Of a DNA stretch of 64,000 nucleotides, positions 49,563 to 59,778 are shown piece by piece. The DNA is taken from positions 558,001 to 622,000 of the forward strand of contig NZ_MRYA01000002.1 of assembly GCF_001921745.1 (NCBI RefSeq), read 5' to 3'. The translations under genes and the position numbers were made by a program. The first letter of the stretch is position 1. Each line of letters starts with the position of its first letter. Origin of the DNA: Psychrobacter sp. Cmf 22.2. GTDB taxonomy: Bacteria > Pseudomonadota > Gammaproteobacteria > Pseudomonadales > Moraxellaceae. Under the pieces are notes generated by a model. That model saw only the letters and a list, made by a program, of their open reading frames with translations. It was not told the origin of the DNA and did no database searches.

Positions 49563-50285
49563 TTAGACTAAGTCTAAAAAGTCACTCACAAAAGTATTGG
49601 CTGGATGATGAATCAACTCTTCTGAGGTCCCCACCTGCTCTACATGACCATGATTCATAACCACAATCTCATCTGACACTGCACGAGCCTCTTCTTGATC
49701 GTGCGTCACCATAATACTGGTAATACCAAGCTCATGGTGAATATCTTTTAACCAAGTACGTAGCTCTTTACGTACTTTAGCATCAAGCGCACCAAATGGC
49801 TCATCAAGCAGTAACAACTTTGGCTTAACCGCTAAAGCGCGTGCCAGTGCAATCCGCTGACGCTGACCCCCAGAGAGCTGATGAGGATAAGCATTCGCCA
49901 GTTGTGGCAACTGTACCAAGTCTAATAGCTCCGCCACGCGCTTGTTGATATCAGTCTTACTAGGACGTTCATTCTTTGGTAATAACGTCAGTCCAAATGC
50001 TATATTATCAGCGATATTTTTATGTCGAAATAGCGCATAGTGCTGAAACATAAAGCCAATATGGCGTTTTTGTACCGGTGTGTTAGTTACATCAAGCTCA
50101 TCAAAAAGTATCTGTCCAGAATCTGCATATTCAAGACCAGCAATAATACGTAGCAAAGTGGTTTTACCGCAGCCTGAGGGTCCAAGCAAAGTGGTCAATT
50201 TACCAGTAGGAACGGTAATGTTGATGTTATCCAAGGCGGTAAAGTTACCAAAATTTTTATTTACGTTACGAATTTCGATGCTCAT
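49563..50285 (-). CDS. cysA: Sulfate ABC transporter ATPase CysA
   Basis: This 240-residue ATPase powers sulfate/thiosulfate uptake by CysT-CysW. Walker A (GPSGCGKTT) is near residue 35, the signature LSGGQRQR near 138, Walker B ([12 protein letters not shown]) near 155 and the H-loop (VTHDQEEA) near 195. E. coli CysA is about 365 residues; here the C-terminal TOBE-like regulatory part is missing and the gene ends at the end of the ATPase domain (FVSDFLDLV). It is the last gene of the operon, about 100 bases after cysW. Confidence 0.9.
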   Translation of the reverse strand: MSIEIRNVNKNFGNFTALDNINITVPTGKLTTLLGPSGCGKTTLLRIIAGLEYADSGQILFDELDVTNTPVQKRHIGFMFQHYALFRHKNIADNIAFGLTLLPKNERPSKTDINKRVAELLDLVQLPQLANAYPHQLSGGQRQRIALARALAVKPKLLLLDEPFGALDAKVRKELRTWLKDIHHELGITSIMVTHDQEEARAVSDEIVVMNHGHVEQVGTSEELIHHPANTFVSDFLDLV

Positions 50286-50386
50286 AATGGTACCTTTGAT
50301 TATATTTTTCTTATCGTGACAAATTATTTATCGGCTACAGCGTTAATCGTATTTAAGTCGGTCATTCCTTATTTAGACCATTTTAC

Positions 50387-51337
50387 TTATATATTTCCTG
50401 AGCTGTTAGCGGTCTGTGACGCTGTGGTGTCGGTGGCACTGGCACTCACTGGTAGTTCGGGTGCACTAATCAGCCGTTCGGATTTGGCAAACTTGCGTTC
50501 TTGTAATTTGGTCATGACTTGCTGTATGAGGAGCGTTACCAAGGCAAGGGCTGCCAATAAGCTTGATAACGCAAATGCGGCAGTAAAGTTATAATCGTTA
50601 TAAGCGATCTCAACCAATAGTGGCATGGTATTAGTCTCACCGCGAATATGACCCGATACCACGCTGACTGCGCCAAACTCGCCCATCGCCCGCGCATTGG
50701 TCAAAATCAAGCCATAAAGTAAGGCCCATTTGATATTTGGCAAGGTGACATGCCAAAAAGTCTGCCAACCACTCGCGCCTAAAGTAAGCGCGGCTTGCTC
50801 TTCACTATCGCCTTGCGTCTGCATGAGCGGTATCAGCTCACGCGCGACAAATGGAAAGGTGACAAACAACGTCGCTAATACAATACCAGGAACAGCATAA
50901 ATTACCTGAAAACCCATGCCCTCAAGCCAGCCGCCAACGGTAGAGTTCAGACCAAATAACAACACAAACATCAAACCTGCTACTACAGGCGATACCGAAA
51001 ACGGCAAATCAAGCAAGGTGGTGACCAGCTGTTTGCCTTTAAATTGATAACGCGTGACCAGCCAAGCAATCGCAATACCCATGACCATATTGATCGGTAA
51101 CACGATACCAGCGGTGATCAATGTTAGCTTGATCGCTTGTAAGGCTTCTGGATCCACGAGCGAGGCGATATAGAGCTGCCAGCCATTCTTAAAAGCTTCA
51201 TAAAACACTGCCAGTAGTGGTATGACTAACATGACGATCATAAATAAAACAGCAACAGCAATAAAGGTGCGCCGTATCCAAGGAGTGTCTTTGGTTGCAG
51301 GATTGCTCTGATAATCATAGCTATTAGATATTTGCAT
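50387..51337 (-). CDS. cysW: Sulfate ABC transporter permease CysW
   Basis: The 316-residue inner-membrane permease has six helices and the coupling motif ELIPLMQTQGDSEEQAALTLGASGWQTFW typical of binding-protein-dependent permeases. GEFGAVSVVSGHIRGETNTMPL is specific to CysW. The ATG at 51335-51337 overlaps the cysT stop and has GGGAG upstream, so the two are translationally coupled; a longer frame would run back into cysT. A Ser/Ala/Thr-rich tail of about 25 residues follows the last helix. Confidence 0.93.
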   Translation of the reverse strand: MQISNSYDYQSNPATKDTPWIRRTFIAVAVLFMIVMLVIPLLAVFYEAFKNGWQLYIASLVDPEALQAIKLTLITAGIVLPINMVMGIAIAWLVTRYQFKGKQLVTTLLDLPFSVSPVVAGLMFVLLFGLNSTVGGWLEGMGFQVIYAVPGIVLATLFVTFPFVARELIPLMQTQGDSEEQAALTLGASGWQTFWHVTLPNIKWALLYGLILTNARAMGEFGAVSVVSGHIRGETNTMPLLVEIAYNDYNFTAAFALSSLLAALALVTLLIQQVMTKLQERKFAKSERLISAPELPVSASATDTTASQTANSSGNI

Positions 51338-51338
51338 G

Positions 51339-52223
51339 TTAGCGAGCTCCCACACGGCGCGACAGTTTCCACTGAGCAATATTGATGGTTAATAAAATCA
51401 CAAATGAGATCAGTAGCATAAATAATGCAACGGCTGATGCGCCTTGCACATCAAATTGCTCAAGCTTACTGATAATGATGAGTGGTAAAATCTCAGATTG
51501 CATAGGGATATTACCCGCAATAAAAATCACTGAACCATACTCGCCAGTAGCACGCGCAAACATCATGCCAGCACCCATCAGCAGTGCTGGTAGTAGCTCC
51601 GGTAAAATAACTTTGCGAAAGGTCGTTAAGCGATTGGCACCCAATACCGCAGCAGCTTCTTCAAACTCAACAGACAGCTCCGCCAATACCGGCTGCACCG
51701 CCCGGACAATAAACGGAAAACTCACTACCACTAAAGCCAGCCAAATACCTAATGGGGTAAAAGCGACTTGGATATCGAACTTGGCAAACCACTGGCCAAT
51801 TAAACCATTAGGTGCATAAAGTGTGGCAAGTGAGATACCAGTGACTGCGGTCGGCAGCGCAAATGGCAAATCAACCAAGGCGTTAATCATTGACTTGCCC
51901 CAAAATTCATAACGAACAAGTACCCACGCAACTAGCGTACCAAACACCATGTTGGTAAGCATGGCCAAAAACGACATCCATAAACTTAGCTTGATAGCAG
52001 CTGTCACTTGTGGTTGACTAATGGTCTCCCAAAACCCTGTCCAGCCCATCTGTGTCGTGGTGTAGGCCATCATCGCAAACGGTAGGACTACCAATAACGA
52101 CAAGCTAAAGACCGTGATGCCCATGCTCAGACCAAACCCTGGCAACACGTTGCGCTGACGTAAACGGGTCAACCAACCTTTTTTATGAAGGGATTTATTG
52201 GCAGAAGATGTTTTTGCATTCAT
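51339..52223 (-). CDS. cysT: Sulfate ABC transporter permease CysT
   Basis: The 294-residue partner of CysW has six membrane helices. Landmarks are FALPTAVTGISLATLYAPNG, the coupling segment ELSVEFEEAAAVLGANRLTTFRKV, and GEYGSVIFIAGNIPMQ. CysT and CysW form the channel of the SulT complex. AGGAC lies before the ATG. It follows the second sulfate-binding gene by about 240 bases and overlaps cysW at its end. Confidence 0.93.
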   Translation of the reverse strand: MNAKTSSANKSLHKKGWLTRLRQRNVLPGFGLSMGITVFSLSLLVVLPFAMMAYTTTQMGWTGFWETISQPQVTAAIKLSLWMSFLAMLTNMVFGTLVAWVLVRYEFWGKSMINALVDLPFALPTAVTGISLATLYAPNGLIGQWFAKFDIQVAFTPLGIWLALVVVSFPFIVRAVQPVLAELSVEFEEAAAVLGANRLTTFRKVILPELLPALLMGAGMMFARATGEYGSVIFIAGNIPMQSEILPLIIISKLEQFDVQGASAVALFMLLISFVILLTINIAQWKLSRRVGAR

Positions 52224-52467
52224 AGTGATGTCCTATTGCCTAACGTCAGTACTAGTTCAGAGCTTGGTTTGATACTTAATTCGGTACTTAGCAATGATAT
52301 TTAGAGTGCCGACCACGTTGTATCGACTGTATTATTAGCTTGCTTACGGTACAAAGGACATAGCGCAGGTGGCCATGTCCTTTATATGGTTGGACGCTAC
52401 TTGTCAAATTACCTTATGAGAAGCTATCGTACTTTTTAAGCAGCTCTATTACATTCGTACCAGCTAT

Positions 52468-53571
52468 TTACTGTGGGGCATTAATAGCTAATTGATCGAA
52501 TACACCGCCATCACTGAAGTAAGTACCCATAATCTCATCCCAAGTGCCAAAAGCATCATTTGGGCGGAAAGTTTCAACTGGTGGTAGTTTGTCACCGTTT
52601 TTATCAAGGACACTTTTGACGCTAGGACGTAAGTAAAGGTCAGCGGCCAATTGCTGAGCTGGCTCACTCCATAGGTAATCAAGATACGCTTTTGCCGCGT
52701 CCGTAGTACCTTTTTTATCCGTCACTGCCTTAACAATAGCAACAGGACTTTCTGATTTAATAGAGTATTTAGGGTAAACGATATCTACTTGACCAGCGCC
52801 AAAATCAGTCGCGGCCAAGTTGGCTTCGTTTTCAAAGGTGACCAAGACATCGCCAATACCGCGTTGAACAAAGGTCGTCGTTGCAGCACGTCCACCGTTT
52901 TCATAGACTTTGACATTTTTTAGCATGTCTTTAACATAGTTTTTGGCCTTGTCTTCTTGGTTATCAAAAGCATGTAAACCATAACCGTAAGCACCTAAAA
53001 ATGCATAGCGACCATTACCTGTGACTTTTGGGTTGGCCATGACGATCTCAATGCCATCTTTGGTTAAGTCTTCCCAATCGCTGATACCTTTTGGATTGTC
53101 TTTACGTACCAAAAATACAATGGTACTGGTAAAAGGCACGGCGTTATCAGGAAACTGAGATTCCCAGTCTGCTTCAACCAAGCCTTTTTTCTCTAGTAGC
53201 TCGATATCTGAGCCTTGGTTCATGGTAGCGACATCTGCTTGCAGACCGTTGGCCACAGACAATGCTTGTTTACTTGAGCCACCATGTGACTGTTTGATTA
53301 GAATATTACTGTCTGGATGCTCGCTTTTATAGTGCTCAACGAATAGTGGGTTGTAGTCTTTATAATAGTCACGTGCCACATCATAAGAGACGTTTAGCAG
53401 CTCGATGTTCTGCCCTTCTGATGTCGCCGCTGTACCCTCTGTAGTCGCCGTACTATCTGCCTGCTCATTATTACTACAGCCAGCGATTCCAAGTGTGAGC
53501 GCAACGCCTGCAATACTTAATACGCTAAGTGCTTTACTTTTTTGTTGATAGCCTGCCGCGTAAGATGTCAT
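52468..53571 (-). CDS. sbp: Sulfate-binding lipoprotein, paralogue 2
   Basis: The 367-residue protein has a lipoprotein signal peptide with lipobox IAGC (Cys near residue 31), then the periplasmic sulfate-binding fold. Landmarks are LLNVSYDVARDYYKDYN, QSHGGSSKQALSVANGLQADV (ligand loop) and a late EPAQQLAADLYLRP. It captures sulfate for CysT-CysW-CysA. The start at 53569-53571 has GAGG at 5 bases and removes 61 residues of a longer frame. It lies directly before cysT and is a close paralogue of the next gene upstream. Confidence 0.9.
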   Translation of the reverse strand: MTSYAAGYQQKSKALSVLSIAGVALTLGIAGCSNNEQADSTATTEGTAATSEGQNIELLNVSYDVARDYYKDYNPLFVEHYKSEHPDSNILIKQSHGGSSKQALSVANGLQADVATMNQGSDIELLEKKGLVEADWESQFPDNAVPFTSTIVFLVRKDNPKGISDWEDLTKDGIEIVMANPKVTGNGRYAFLGAYGYGLHAFDNQEDKAKNYVKDMLKNVKVYENGGRAATTTFVQRGIGDVLVTFENEANLAATDFGAGQVDIVYPKYSIKSESPVAIVKAVTDKKGTTDAAKAYLDYLWSEPAQQLAADLYLRPSVKSVLDKNGDKLPPVETFRPNDAFGTWDEIMGTYFSDGGVFDQLAINAPQ

Positions 53572-53834
53572 AAATGCCTCAAAAATGTTTGTTATGTAAT
53601 GCAAGTATGCTAACAGTGCTAGCTTATTATGTTTAATGACTAATATGCGTATGTTATTGCCAAAATGGAATAATAAAGAAAGAACATTAAACTTATTAAG
53701 CATTTGGTAAAATTCTGTTGAGGACATTCTAAGTAGAGAGTCAAAGACAGTCATTTTTGGTAGAAACTCTTAACTGATTTTTGCCTAAAAACTGGCAAGC
53801 AAATGCGTTAGCAAGTTGCGCGCGACTTAAAACA

Positions 53835-54986
53835 TCATTGCTCTGCCTGTGCCAACTGATCAAAAATTCCACCATCGACAAAGAAATTATCCATAATTTG
53901 CTCCCATGACCCAAAGACAGTTATTGGCTCAAAAGTATTGATATCAGGTAGCGTACCTTTATGCGCGGAAAGAACGGCTTTATCACTGGGGCGTAGATAC
54001 ATCTGCGCCATTAACTCCTGTGCAGGCTTATCCCATAAACCTTTTAGGTAAGTATTTGCTGCATCTGCATTACCATTTTTTTCAGTAACAGTATCGACCA
54101 CGGCGACTGGATTATTAATGGTAATAGAGTAGCTTGGATAAATGAGCTCAGTCTGACCTTTAGCGTATTTTTTGGTGACTAAATGTGCCTCATTTTCAGT
54201 CGTGATGAGTACGTCCCCTAGCCCGCGCTGGGTAAAACTGGTCGTTGCGGCACGGGCGCCATTGTCATAAGTGACGACGTTTGCTAGTAACTTTTTAATA
54301 AAGTCATCGGTTTTGGCAGAGCTTTGTACGCTTTCTTTAAAATGATTAAGTCCATACCCATACGCCCCTAAAAAGGCATAACGCGCGGTGCCACTCGTTT
54401 TAGGGTTTGGCATAACTACATCAACATCATTACGCGCCAGATCCTGCCAATCTTGAATATTTTTTGGATTGCCATCGCGCACCAATAACACCATGGTACT
54501 GGTATAAGGTATGGCATTGTTTGGTAATGCTTGCTGCCAATTGGCGCCCACCAAGCCTTTTTCCACCAGTAGGTTCATATCAGTTGCTTGGTTTAGAGTC
54601 ACTACATCCGCTTGTAAGCCATTAGCGACAGACAGTGCTTGTTTGCTAGAGCCACCGTGCGATTGGTTAATACTCACTTTGCTGCTTGGATGCTCAACTT
54701 GATAAGCGCTACTAAATAGTGTGTTGTATTCTTTATAAAAATCGCGTGATACATCATAAGAGACATTCAAAAGACTAATGTTTTTCGCATCGCCCGCTGC
54801 TTGTTCTGCATCGTTTTGAGTGGCCTGTGTCGGGCTACAGCCTGTCATTAGTATCAGCGCTGTAAATGCGCTACCTATCATTAAAGTACGCGGTAACATA
54901 TTTTTCTGGGCGTGTCTTACATTGTGCTTGCTACGAGGCGATGAGGCGTTAGATAAGGCGTTAATAGTTTCGGTAATCAGTTGCAT
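53835..54986 (-). CDS. Sulfate-binding lipoprotein, paralogue 1
   Basis: The 383-residue protein shares its layout with the sbp gene downstream: lipobox MTGC (Cys near residue 49), then LLNVSYDVSRDFYKEYN, QSHGGSSKQALSVANGLQADV and DKPAQELMAQMYLRP. The two probably arose by tandem duplication. They may differ in affinity or in preference between sulfate and thiosulfate. The signal sequence follows a basic extension of about 30 residues; a later ATG could be the true start. It is the first gene of the sulfate uptake operon, with a 263-base gap before sbp. Confidence 0.87.
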   Translation of the reverse strand: MQLITETINALSNASSPRSKHNVRHAQKNMLPRTLMIGSAFTALILMTGCSPTQATQNDAEQAAGDAKNISLLNVSYDVSRDFYKEYNTLFSSAYQVEHPSSKVSINQSHGGSSKQALSVANGLQADVVTLNQATDMNLLVEKGLVGANWQQALPNNAIPYTSTMVLLVRDGNPKNIQDWQDLARNDVDVVMPNPKTSGTARYAFLGAYGYGLNHFKESVQSSAKTDDFIKKLLANVVTYDNGARAATTSFTQRGLGDVLITTENEAHLVTKKYAKGQTELIYPSYSITINNPVAVVDTVTEKNGNADAANTYLKGLWDKPAQELMAQMYLRPSDKAVLSAHKGTLPDINTFEPITVFGSWEQIMDNFFVDGGIFDQLAQAEQ

Positions 54987-55317
54987 GATAGTTCTCTGCA
55001 GAATTGGAGTATTGGATAAAGGTTTATTTTTATTAAAGTATTAAGTGCAGCAGATATTGAGATGAATTATGTGAGGATCGAAGCTATGCTAGCAGCTTGT
55101 TTGTTGAGCGCTTAGTGACAATTAGGCTTATCGAGTGATGAACTTGGCATAAGTACCTATCCATTACTCTATAGCTGGCAAGTTTACGTAACGTTTATCC
55201 TATAAGGCGATAAGAGAGTTCTGTCCTAGACTGTGGCATACTCTAAACATTTAGCGGATAGTCATGGCTTACCATACATTCTGCCTACCATTCATTAGCG
55301 TCAAAGGAGGCTCTTTT
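54987..55317. promoter_or_regulatory. Region upstream of the sulfate uptake operon
   Basis: About 330 bases separate the divergent sulfate-binding gene and a small lipoprotein gene. The region must hold the operon promoter and, by analogy, a CysB-type activator site, but I cannot point to a specific one. Confidence 0.4.
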
Positions 55318-55845
55318 ATGATTAAATATCAACACCGCCACGCATCCCCTTCTATTGCGATAATACTTTTCGCGACCACTGCCCTCACTACCTTGACAGG
55401 TTGTAGCTATAATAATGATTTGATCGTTGATAGTACGGCAAAGAGTGCTACTGTTATTCAAACGCCTGCTATACAAAAGGTCGTTGGTGATTATGCGTCC
55501 TCAGGTTATGACAAACGGGCGCAAGGTAGTGATTGGGTGGGAGTCATGGTACGGACAGATGATGCAGATAACAGCGACCAGATTAATATAAAAGTACGTG
55601 CTCGTAGCGATGTAAAAAAACCGACCTGCCATTTTGATGGTCAGGCGACCTTGATGGGTCAAGATAAAGCGCACGGCGTTATTTTTCAAACGACCGTTAA
55701 CGACAGTATGGCTTTTTTTCAATTCAAAGATGGCAAGCTAACTATTGATAGTCAAGATAAGTACGCACTCAATCAGTTTTGTTCTGGCGGCGGTACGCTA
55801 GTTGGCGACTATCAGAAGCTTCAAAGCAATTTAGAGCTAACCTAA
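55318..55845 (+). CDS. Small lipoprotein, unknown function
   Basis: The 175-residue product has a lipoprotein signal peptide with lipobox LTGC (Cys near residue 29). The mature part has VGDYASSGYDKRAQGSDWVGV and two cysteines (TCHFDG and FCSGGG) that could form a disulfide. I recognise no family. AAAGGAGG precedes the ATG at 55318; an earlier in-frame ATG adds 18 residues. It is a single gene between the sulfate uptake operon and sat, but on the other strand from both. Confidence 0.65.
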   Translation: MIKYQHRHASPSIAIILFATTALTTLTGCSYNNDLIVDSTAKSATVIQTPAIQKVVGDYASSGYDKRAQGSDWVGVMVRTDDADNSDQINIKVRARSDVKKPTCHFDGQATLMGQDKAHGVIFQTTVNDSMAFFQFKDGKLTIDSQDKYALNQFCSGGGTLVGDYQKLQSNLELT

Positions 55846-55893
55846 ACTCATTATTAACTCATTATTTTTGACTGCTAAACTTGAATTATTAAT

Positions 55894-55931
55894 AAAAAAA
55901 GGTGTCAGACGTTAAATCTGGCACCTTTTTT
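55894..55931. terminator. Bidirectional terminator between lipoprotein gene and sat
   Basis: AAAAAAAGGTGTCAGA and TCTGGCACCTTTTTT form a stem with one wobble and a 7-base loop. Its A and T tracts suit both converging genes. Confidence 0.85.
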
Positions 55932-55961
55932 ATCTAGCAATTTTATAAACTATAAAACACC

Positions 55962-57215
55962 CTATACGGCAGATGCACCAGTTAACTTCACCTCAGCACG
56001 GTCATCGATAGCGATACCGGCATAATAATTACGTAAAATCTGCAATACTTCAGGACGGCTAAAGTTGTCTGGTACCTCAAGGTCTTCTGATAGCGCTTTA
56101 CGCAACTTAGTACCTGATACTTTCACATGCTCAGACGCTTCATGCGGGCAGGTTTTATCAGAAGCCATGGCATTACAAGCATTACACCAAAACGTCCAAC
56201 CGATCTTTAGCGGCTGAGTAATTAGGTCGTCTTTACCAACATATTCAAAGATAGTCTGTGCGTCAAAGGCGCCATAATAATCACCGACACCCGCATGATC
56301 ACGACCAACAATCAGATGGCTACAGCCGTAGTTTTGACGGAATACCGCATGTAGTAGTGCCTCGCGCGGCCCAGCATAGCGCATATCTAGCGGATAACCT
56401 GCCTGAATAACGGTATCTTGCTTAAAGTAATTATCAATTAAGGTTTTGATGGCCTCTTGGCGAACGTCAGCTGGGATATCACCTGGCTTTAATGCCCCTA
56501 GCAATGAATGAATCAAGACTCCATCGCAGATTTCAATGGCAATCTTGGCAAGATACTCGTGCGAGCGGTGCATTGGATTACGCGTTTGGAAGGCGGCGAC
56601 TGTCTTCCACCCTTTGGCATCCAAAATAGCGCGAGTCTCGCTAGGGGTTTTATAAATCTCTGGATATAAGGTTGGGAACTCGCCTTCGCTTAGCACTTCG
56701 ACGCTACCTGCAATGTTTACTTCACCTTGGTTAAGTACTTGCTGCACGCCCGGATGCTCAGAATCCGTGGTGGTAAAGACTTGCTGACACTCATGTTCTT
56801 TATCGATGGTATAGGTCTCTTCTACCGTTAAGATACCCATAATTTCGCCATCTTGTGCCACTAACGCGACCTTATCACCTTGATTTAGGCTGTCGGCAGT
56901 TTCTTTTGGCGCTGATAAAGTGATGGGAATCGGCCAAAACAAGCCAGCGTTGTCGCCACTTTGCAGACGCATATCATCAACCACCCCTTGCCAATTCGCT
57001 TGATTCATAAAACCATTTAGCGGCGTAAATCCGCCAATACCCAGCATAATCAAATCGCCACGCTCACGTGAGCTTAGGGTAATCGTCGGCAAGCTGCTGG
57101 CAAGTTGCAACGCTTGCTTGCGGGCATCATCCTTTAATAGTAACGGTTTAAGATCCTTGCTGCCATGTGGTGGCACGAGCTTTGATAGTTGTTGATTAGC
57201 AGTAGTAGATGTCAT
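55962..57215 (-). CDS. sat: Sulfate adenylyltransferase (ATP sulfurylase) Sat
   Basis: The 417-residue single-chain ATP sulfurylase makes APS from ATP and sulfate, replacing the CysD-CysN pair of E. coli. Motifs: [13 protein letters not shown] near residue 210 (the conserved RNP and HxxH) and [12 protein letters not shown] near 305. A cysteine/His cluster CNACNAM...CPH near 355 suggests a zinc site, as in some bacterial ATP sulfurylases. It has no APS kinase domain. It is transcribed divergently from the sulfite reductase gene. Confidence 0.94.
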   Translation of the reverse strand: MTSTTANQQLSKLVPPHGSKDLKPLLLKDDARKQALQLASSLPTITLSSRERGDLIMLGIGGFTPLNGFMNQANWQGVVDDMRLQSGDNAGLFWPIPITLSAPKETADSLNQGDKVALVAQDGEIMGILTVEETYTIDKEHECQQVFTTTDSEHPGVQQVLNQGEVNIAGSVEVLSEGEFPTLYPEIYKTPSETRAILDAKGWKTVAAFQTRNPMHRSHEYLAKIAIEICDGVLIHSLLGALKPGDIPADVRQEAIKTLIDNYFKQDTVIQAGYPLDMRYAGPREALLHAVFRQNYGCSHLIVGRDHAGVGDYYGAFDAQTIFEYVGKDDLITQPLKIGWTFWCNACNAMASDKTCPHEASEHVKVSGTKLRKALSEDLEVPDNFSRPEVLQILRNYYAGIAIDDRAEVKLTGASAV

Positions 57216-57453
57216 TTTTTAAAACCTTTATAGGTGGTGATAAATTGAATAAACATAGGCTACCTAACTTTCTTTATGAAAATTTATGCTGACTTTGGAT
57301 ATGGATATGTCTTAAAGGAATTTATGTTTATAGACGCAAACTTATATGATGGTGCAATTACGGTGTATACACTGCGACTAGCCATAATATTTAGCGCACG
57401 CGAATCATTTCCGTTGCGGCTTTAAAGACTAAAAACAACATTGAGATTACGTC

Positions 57454-59145
57454 ATGTATCAATATAATTACGCTGACCAGACCTTGGTAGAGGAACGAGT
57501 CGCCCAATTTCGCGACCAAACCGAGCGGTTTTTGGCAGGTGAACTCCCAGAAGAGCAATTTTTGCCGCTGCGTTTGCAGAACGGCCTCTATATTCAACGT
57601 TATGCGCCAATGTTGCGTATTGCCATTCCTTATGGGTTACTTGCCAGCTATCAATTGCGTAAATTGGCTGAAATTACCCGTAAATATGACAAAGGCTACG
57701 GGCATTTCACGACCCGTACCAATATTCAGCTGAATTGGCCAAAGCTAGAAGATGTGCCAGATATTTTGGCGGAGCTGGCCTCGGTACAGATGCACTCAAT
57801 ACAAACTTCTGGTAACTGTATTCGTAATACCACGACTGATCCTTATGCCGGTATTCATCAAAATGAAATTGCCGATCCACGTCCCTACTGCGAAATCATT
57901 CGCCAGTGGTCGACCTTTCATCCTGAGTTTGCTTTTTTACCGCGTAAATTTAAGATTGCTGTGATTGGTACCGATGAGGACCGTGCAGCGACGCAAGTAC
58001 ACGATGTTGGTCTGCACCTTAAGAAAAACGAAGACGGCGAGCTTGGCTTTGAAGTCCTAGTTGGCGGCGGTCTTGGACGTATTCCTGTGCTTGGCAAAGT
58101 CATCAATAAGTTTTTGCCACGTCAGCATCTGCTTAGCTATTTAGACGCTATATTGCGTGTCTATAACCTGCATGGTCGGCGTGATAAAGGTAGCAAGTAC
58201 AAATCACGAATTAAAATCTTGGTCGATACCTTAGGCGGCCCTGCGTTTGCTAAATTGGTCGATGCCGAATGGGAAGCGCATACCAAAGACGGGCCGCTGA
58301 CGCTGACTGATGCAAACTTTGAGACTGCTACCAGCTTCTTTAGTGAGCCTGATTATGTAGCCTTTGATGCGCTACAAGCACAATCCGATCTACAGCAGCA
58401 ATTAAGCGCTGATAAAGACTTTGCCAATTGGTATAACCAAAATACCGTGGCACATAAAGTTGCCGGTTATCGGGCGGTGGTAATTTCTCTCAAAGCAGGC
58501 TTGGTCGATGGCAAGTATGTACCATCTGGTGATGTCACCCATACCCAAATGGACGCACTCGCTGATCTTGCAGACCAATACAGCTTTGGCGAACTGCGCG
58601 GCACCTATCAGCAAAATCTTGTCTTCGCTGACGTGCAAACCAATCAGTTATACGAGCTATGGCAAAAATTGGTCGACCTACATCTGGCCCGTCCGAATAT
58701 CAACACTTTAACGGACATGATTGTCTGCCCTGGTTGGGATTATTGCTCGCTTGCCAATGCCACCACGCATAATATTGCTGAGCAAATCGAGAAGCAGTTT
58801 ACTGATTTAGATTATCTATACGATCTTGGCGATATCCGCCTCAATATGTCGGGCTGTATCAATGCCTGTGCACACCATCATACTGGCGATATCGGTATCT
58901 TGGGTGTCGATAAAAAAGGCGAAAACTGGTACCAGATCAGCCTTGGCGGCAATTCAAGCAACGATGCCAAGCTTGGCAAAATACTCGGCCGTTCCGTCCC
59001 TACTGAAGCGGTCGCTGACACCATTCAAAAGATCGTTGACGTCTATGTCGATCTGCGTGCCACCACCGATAATGACGTTGAAAGCTTTGGCGAATTGGTC
59101 GAGCGCGTCGGTATTGATCCCTTTAAGGAGAAGGTCTATGGCTAA
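57454..59145 (+). CDS. cysI: Siroheme-dependent sulfite (nitrite/sulfite) reductase
   Basis: This 563-residue protein reduces sulfite to sulfide with six electrons at a sirohaem-[4Fe-4S] centre. The cluster ligands are in CPGWDYC (C-x5-C, near residue 428) and GCINAC (C-x3-C, near 472). The FTTRTNIQLNW and RTNTTT-type arginine motifs of the sirohaem pocket are present (GHFTTRTNIQLNWP; IRNTTTDPYAG). In this lineage one polypeptide serves, without a CysJ flavoprotein nearby, so electrons may come from ferredoxin. The downstream DUF934 gene overlaps its end by 8 bases and cysH follows, giving a sulfite-reduction cluster. Confidence 0.9.
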   Translation: MYQYNYADQTLVEERVAQFRDQTERFLAGELPEEQFLPLRLQNGLYIQRYAPMLRIAIPYGLLASYQLRKLAEITRKYDKGYGHFTTRTNIQLNWPKLEDVPDILAELASVQMHSIQTSGNCIRNTTTDPYAGIHQNEIADPRPYCEIIRQWSTFHPEFAFLPRKFKIAVIGTDEDRAATQVHDVGLHLKKNEDGELGFEVLVGGGLGRIPVLGKVINKFLPRQHLLSYLDAILRVYNLHGRRDKGSKYKSRIKILVDTLGGPAFAKLVDAEWEAHTKDGPLTLTDANFETATSFFSEPDYVAFDALQAQSDLQQQLSADKDFANWYNQNTVAHKVAGYRAVVISLKAGLVDGKYVPSGDVTHTQMDALADLADQYSFGELRGTYQQNLVFADVQTNQLYELWQKLVDLHLARPNINTLTDMIVCPGWDYCSLANATTHNIAEQIEKQFTDLDYLYDLGDIRLNMSGCINACAHHHTGDIGILGVDKKGENWYQISLGGNSSNDAKLGKILGRSVPTEAVADTIQKIVDVYVDLRATTDNDVESFGELVERVGIDPFKEKVYG

Positions 59146-59740
59146 TCACCACATTTTGGATAGTCACGGCGTCGATATTAGCCATAAAGATAGCTGGCAT
59201 GCGTTAACCACTGACACATTGCCAGATGGTATCGCCTCGATAGACCTCACTTTACTTGAGCTGCTACAAAGACAAGAAAAACCTGACGTCCTAGTACCAC
59301 TCGCTGATTTATTGAACGGTTCAGGGGCGCTGGCAAGTGGTTTGGTCAAAGAGGTGTATGAGCTGATAGTCCAGCATAGCAGCCGTATTGGATTATGGGT
59401 GACTGCTGATACGGATGCGAATGCACTGACAGAGCTAAGTGAGCTGCTAATAAAGAAGGCGCTCATCGTCATTCATGTTCCTAAATTCGCTGATGGACGC
59501 AACTTTAGCTTCGCTCAAACGCTACGTCAAATGGGCTATCAAGGTGAGATTCGTGTCGCTGGCGAGTTTGGCCGTGATCAAATTGCGTATCTATTACGCG
59601 TAGGTGTTGACAGCTTTGTGCTCAGTGAGCATGACATGCAACCAGACTCTAAATTTAGTATTTACCAAGCGTTTACTGCCCTTGCTAGCAGTTATGATGG
59701 TCGCAATGCCGCCGACTTACCGATGTTTTCGGGCAATTAA
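59138..59740 (+). CDS. DUF934 protein, sulfite-reductase partner
   Basis: The 200-residue protein belongs to DUF934, found almost always next to CysI-type sulfite reductases; its precise role is undetermined. Landmarks are FADGRNFSFAQTLRQMGYQGEIRVAGEFGRDQIAYLLRVG and a late DGRNA. The ATG at 59138 lies inside the end of cysI with an AAGGAG ribosome site in that gene, so translation is coupled. A much longer open frame upstream lies antiparallel in phase to cysI and is not real. It may be an assembly or regulatory factor. Confidence 0.88.
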   Translation: MANHHILDSHGVDISHKDSWHALTTDTLPDGIASIDLTLLELLQRQEKPDVLVPLADLLNGSGALASGLVKEVYELIVQHSSRIGLWVTADTDANALTELSELLIKKALIVIHVPKFADGRNFSFAQTLRQMGYQGEIRVAGEFGRDQIAYLLRVGVDSFVLSEHDMQPDSKFSIYQAFTALASSYDGRNAADLPMFSGN

Positions 59741-59778
59741 TTTCTGTTATCTCTCTTTTGAATAGCTAACTTTCTTTT

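Noticed and set aside
58826..59137. Long N-terminal extension of the DUF934 frame
   Set aside because: It overlaps the conserved cofactor region of the sulfite reductase in another frame; the ATG at 59138 has a good ribosome site and gives the normal family length.
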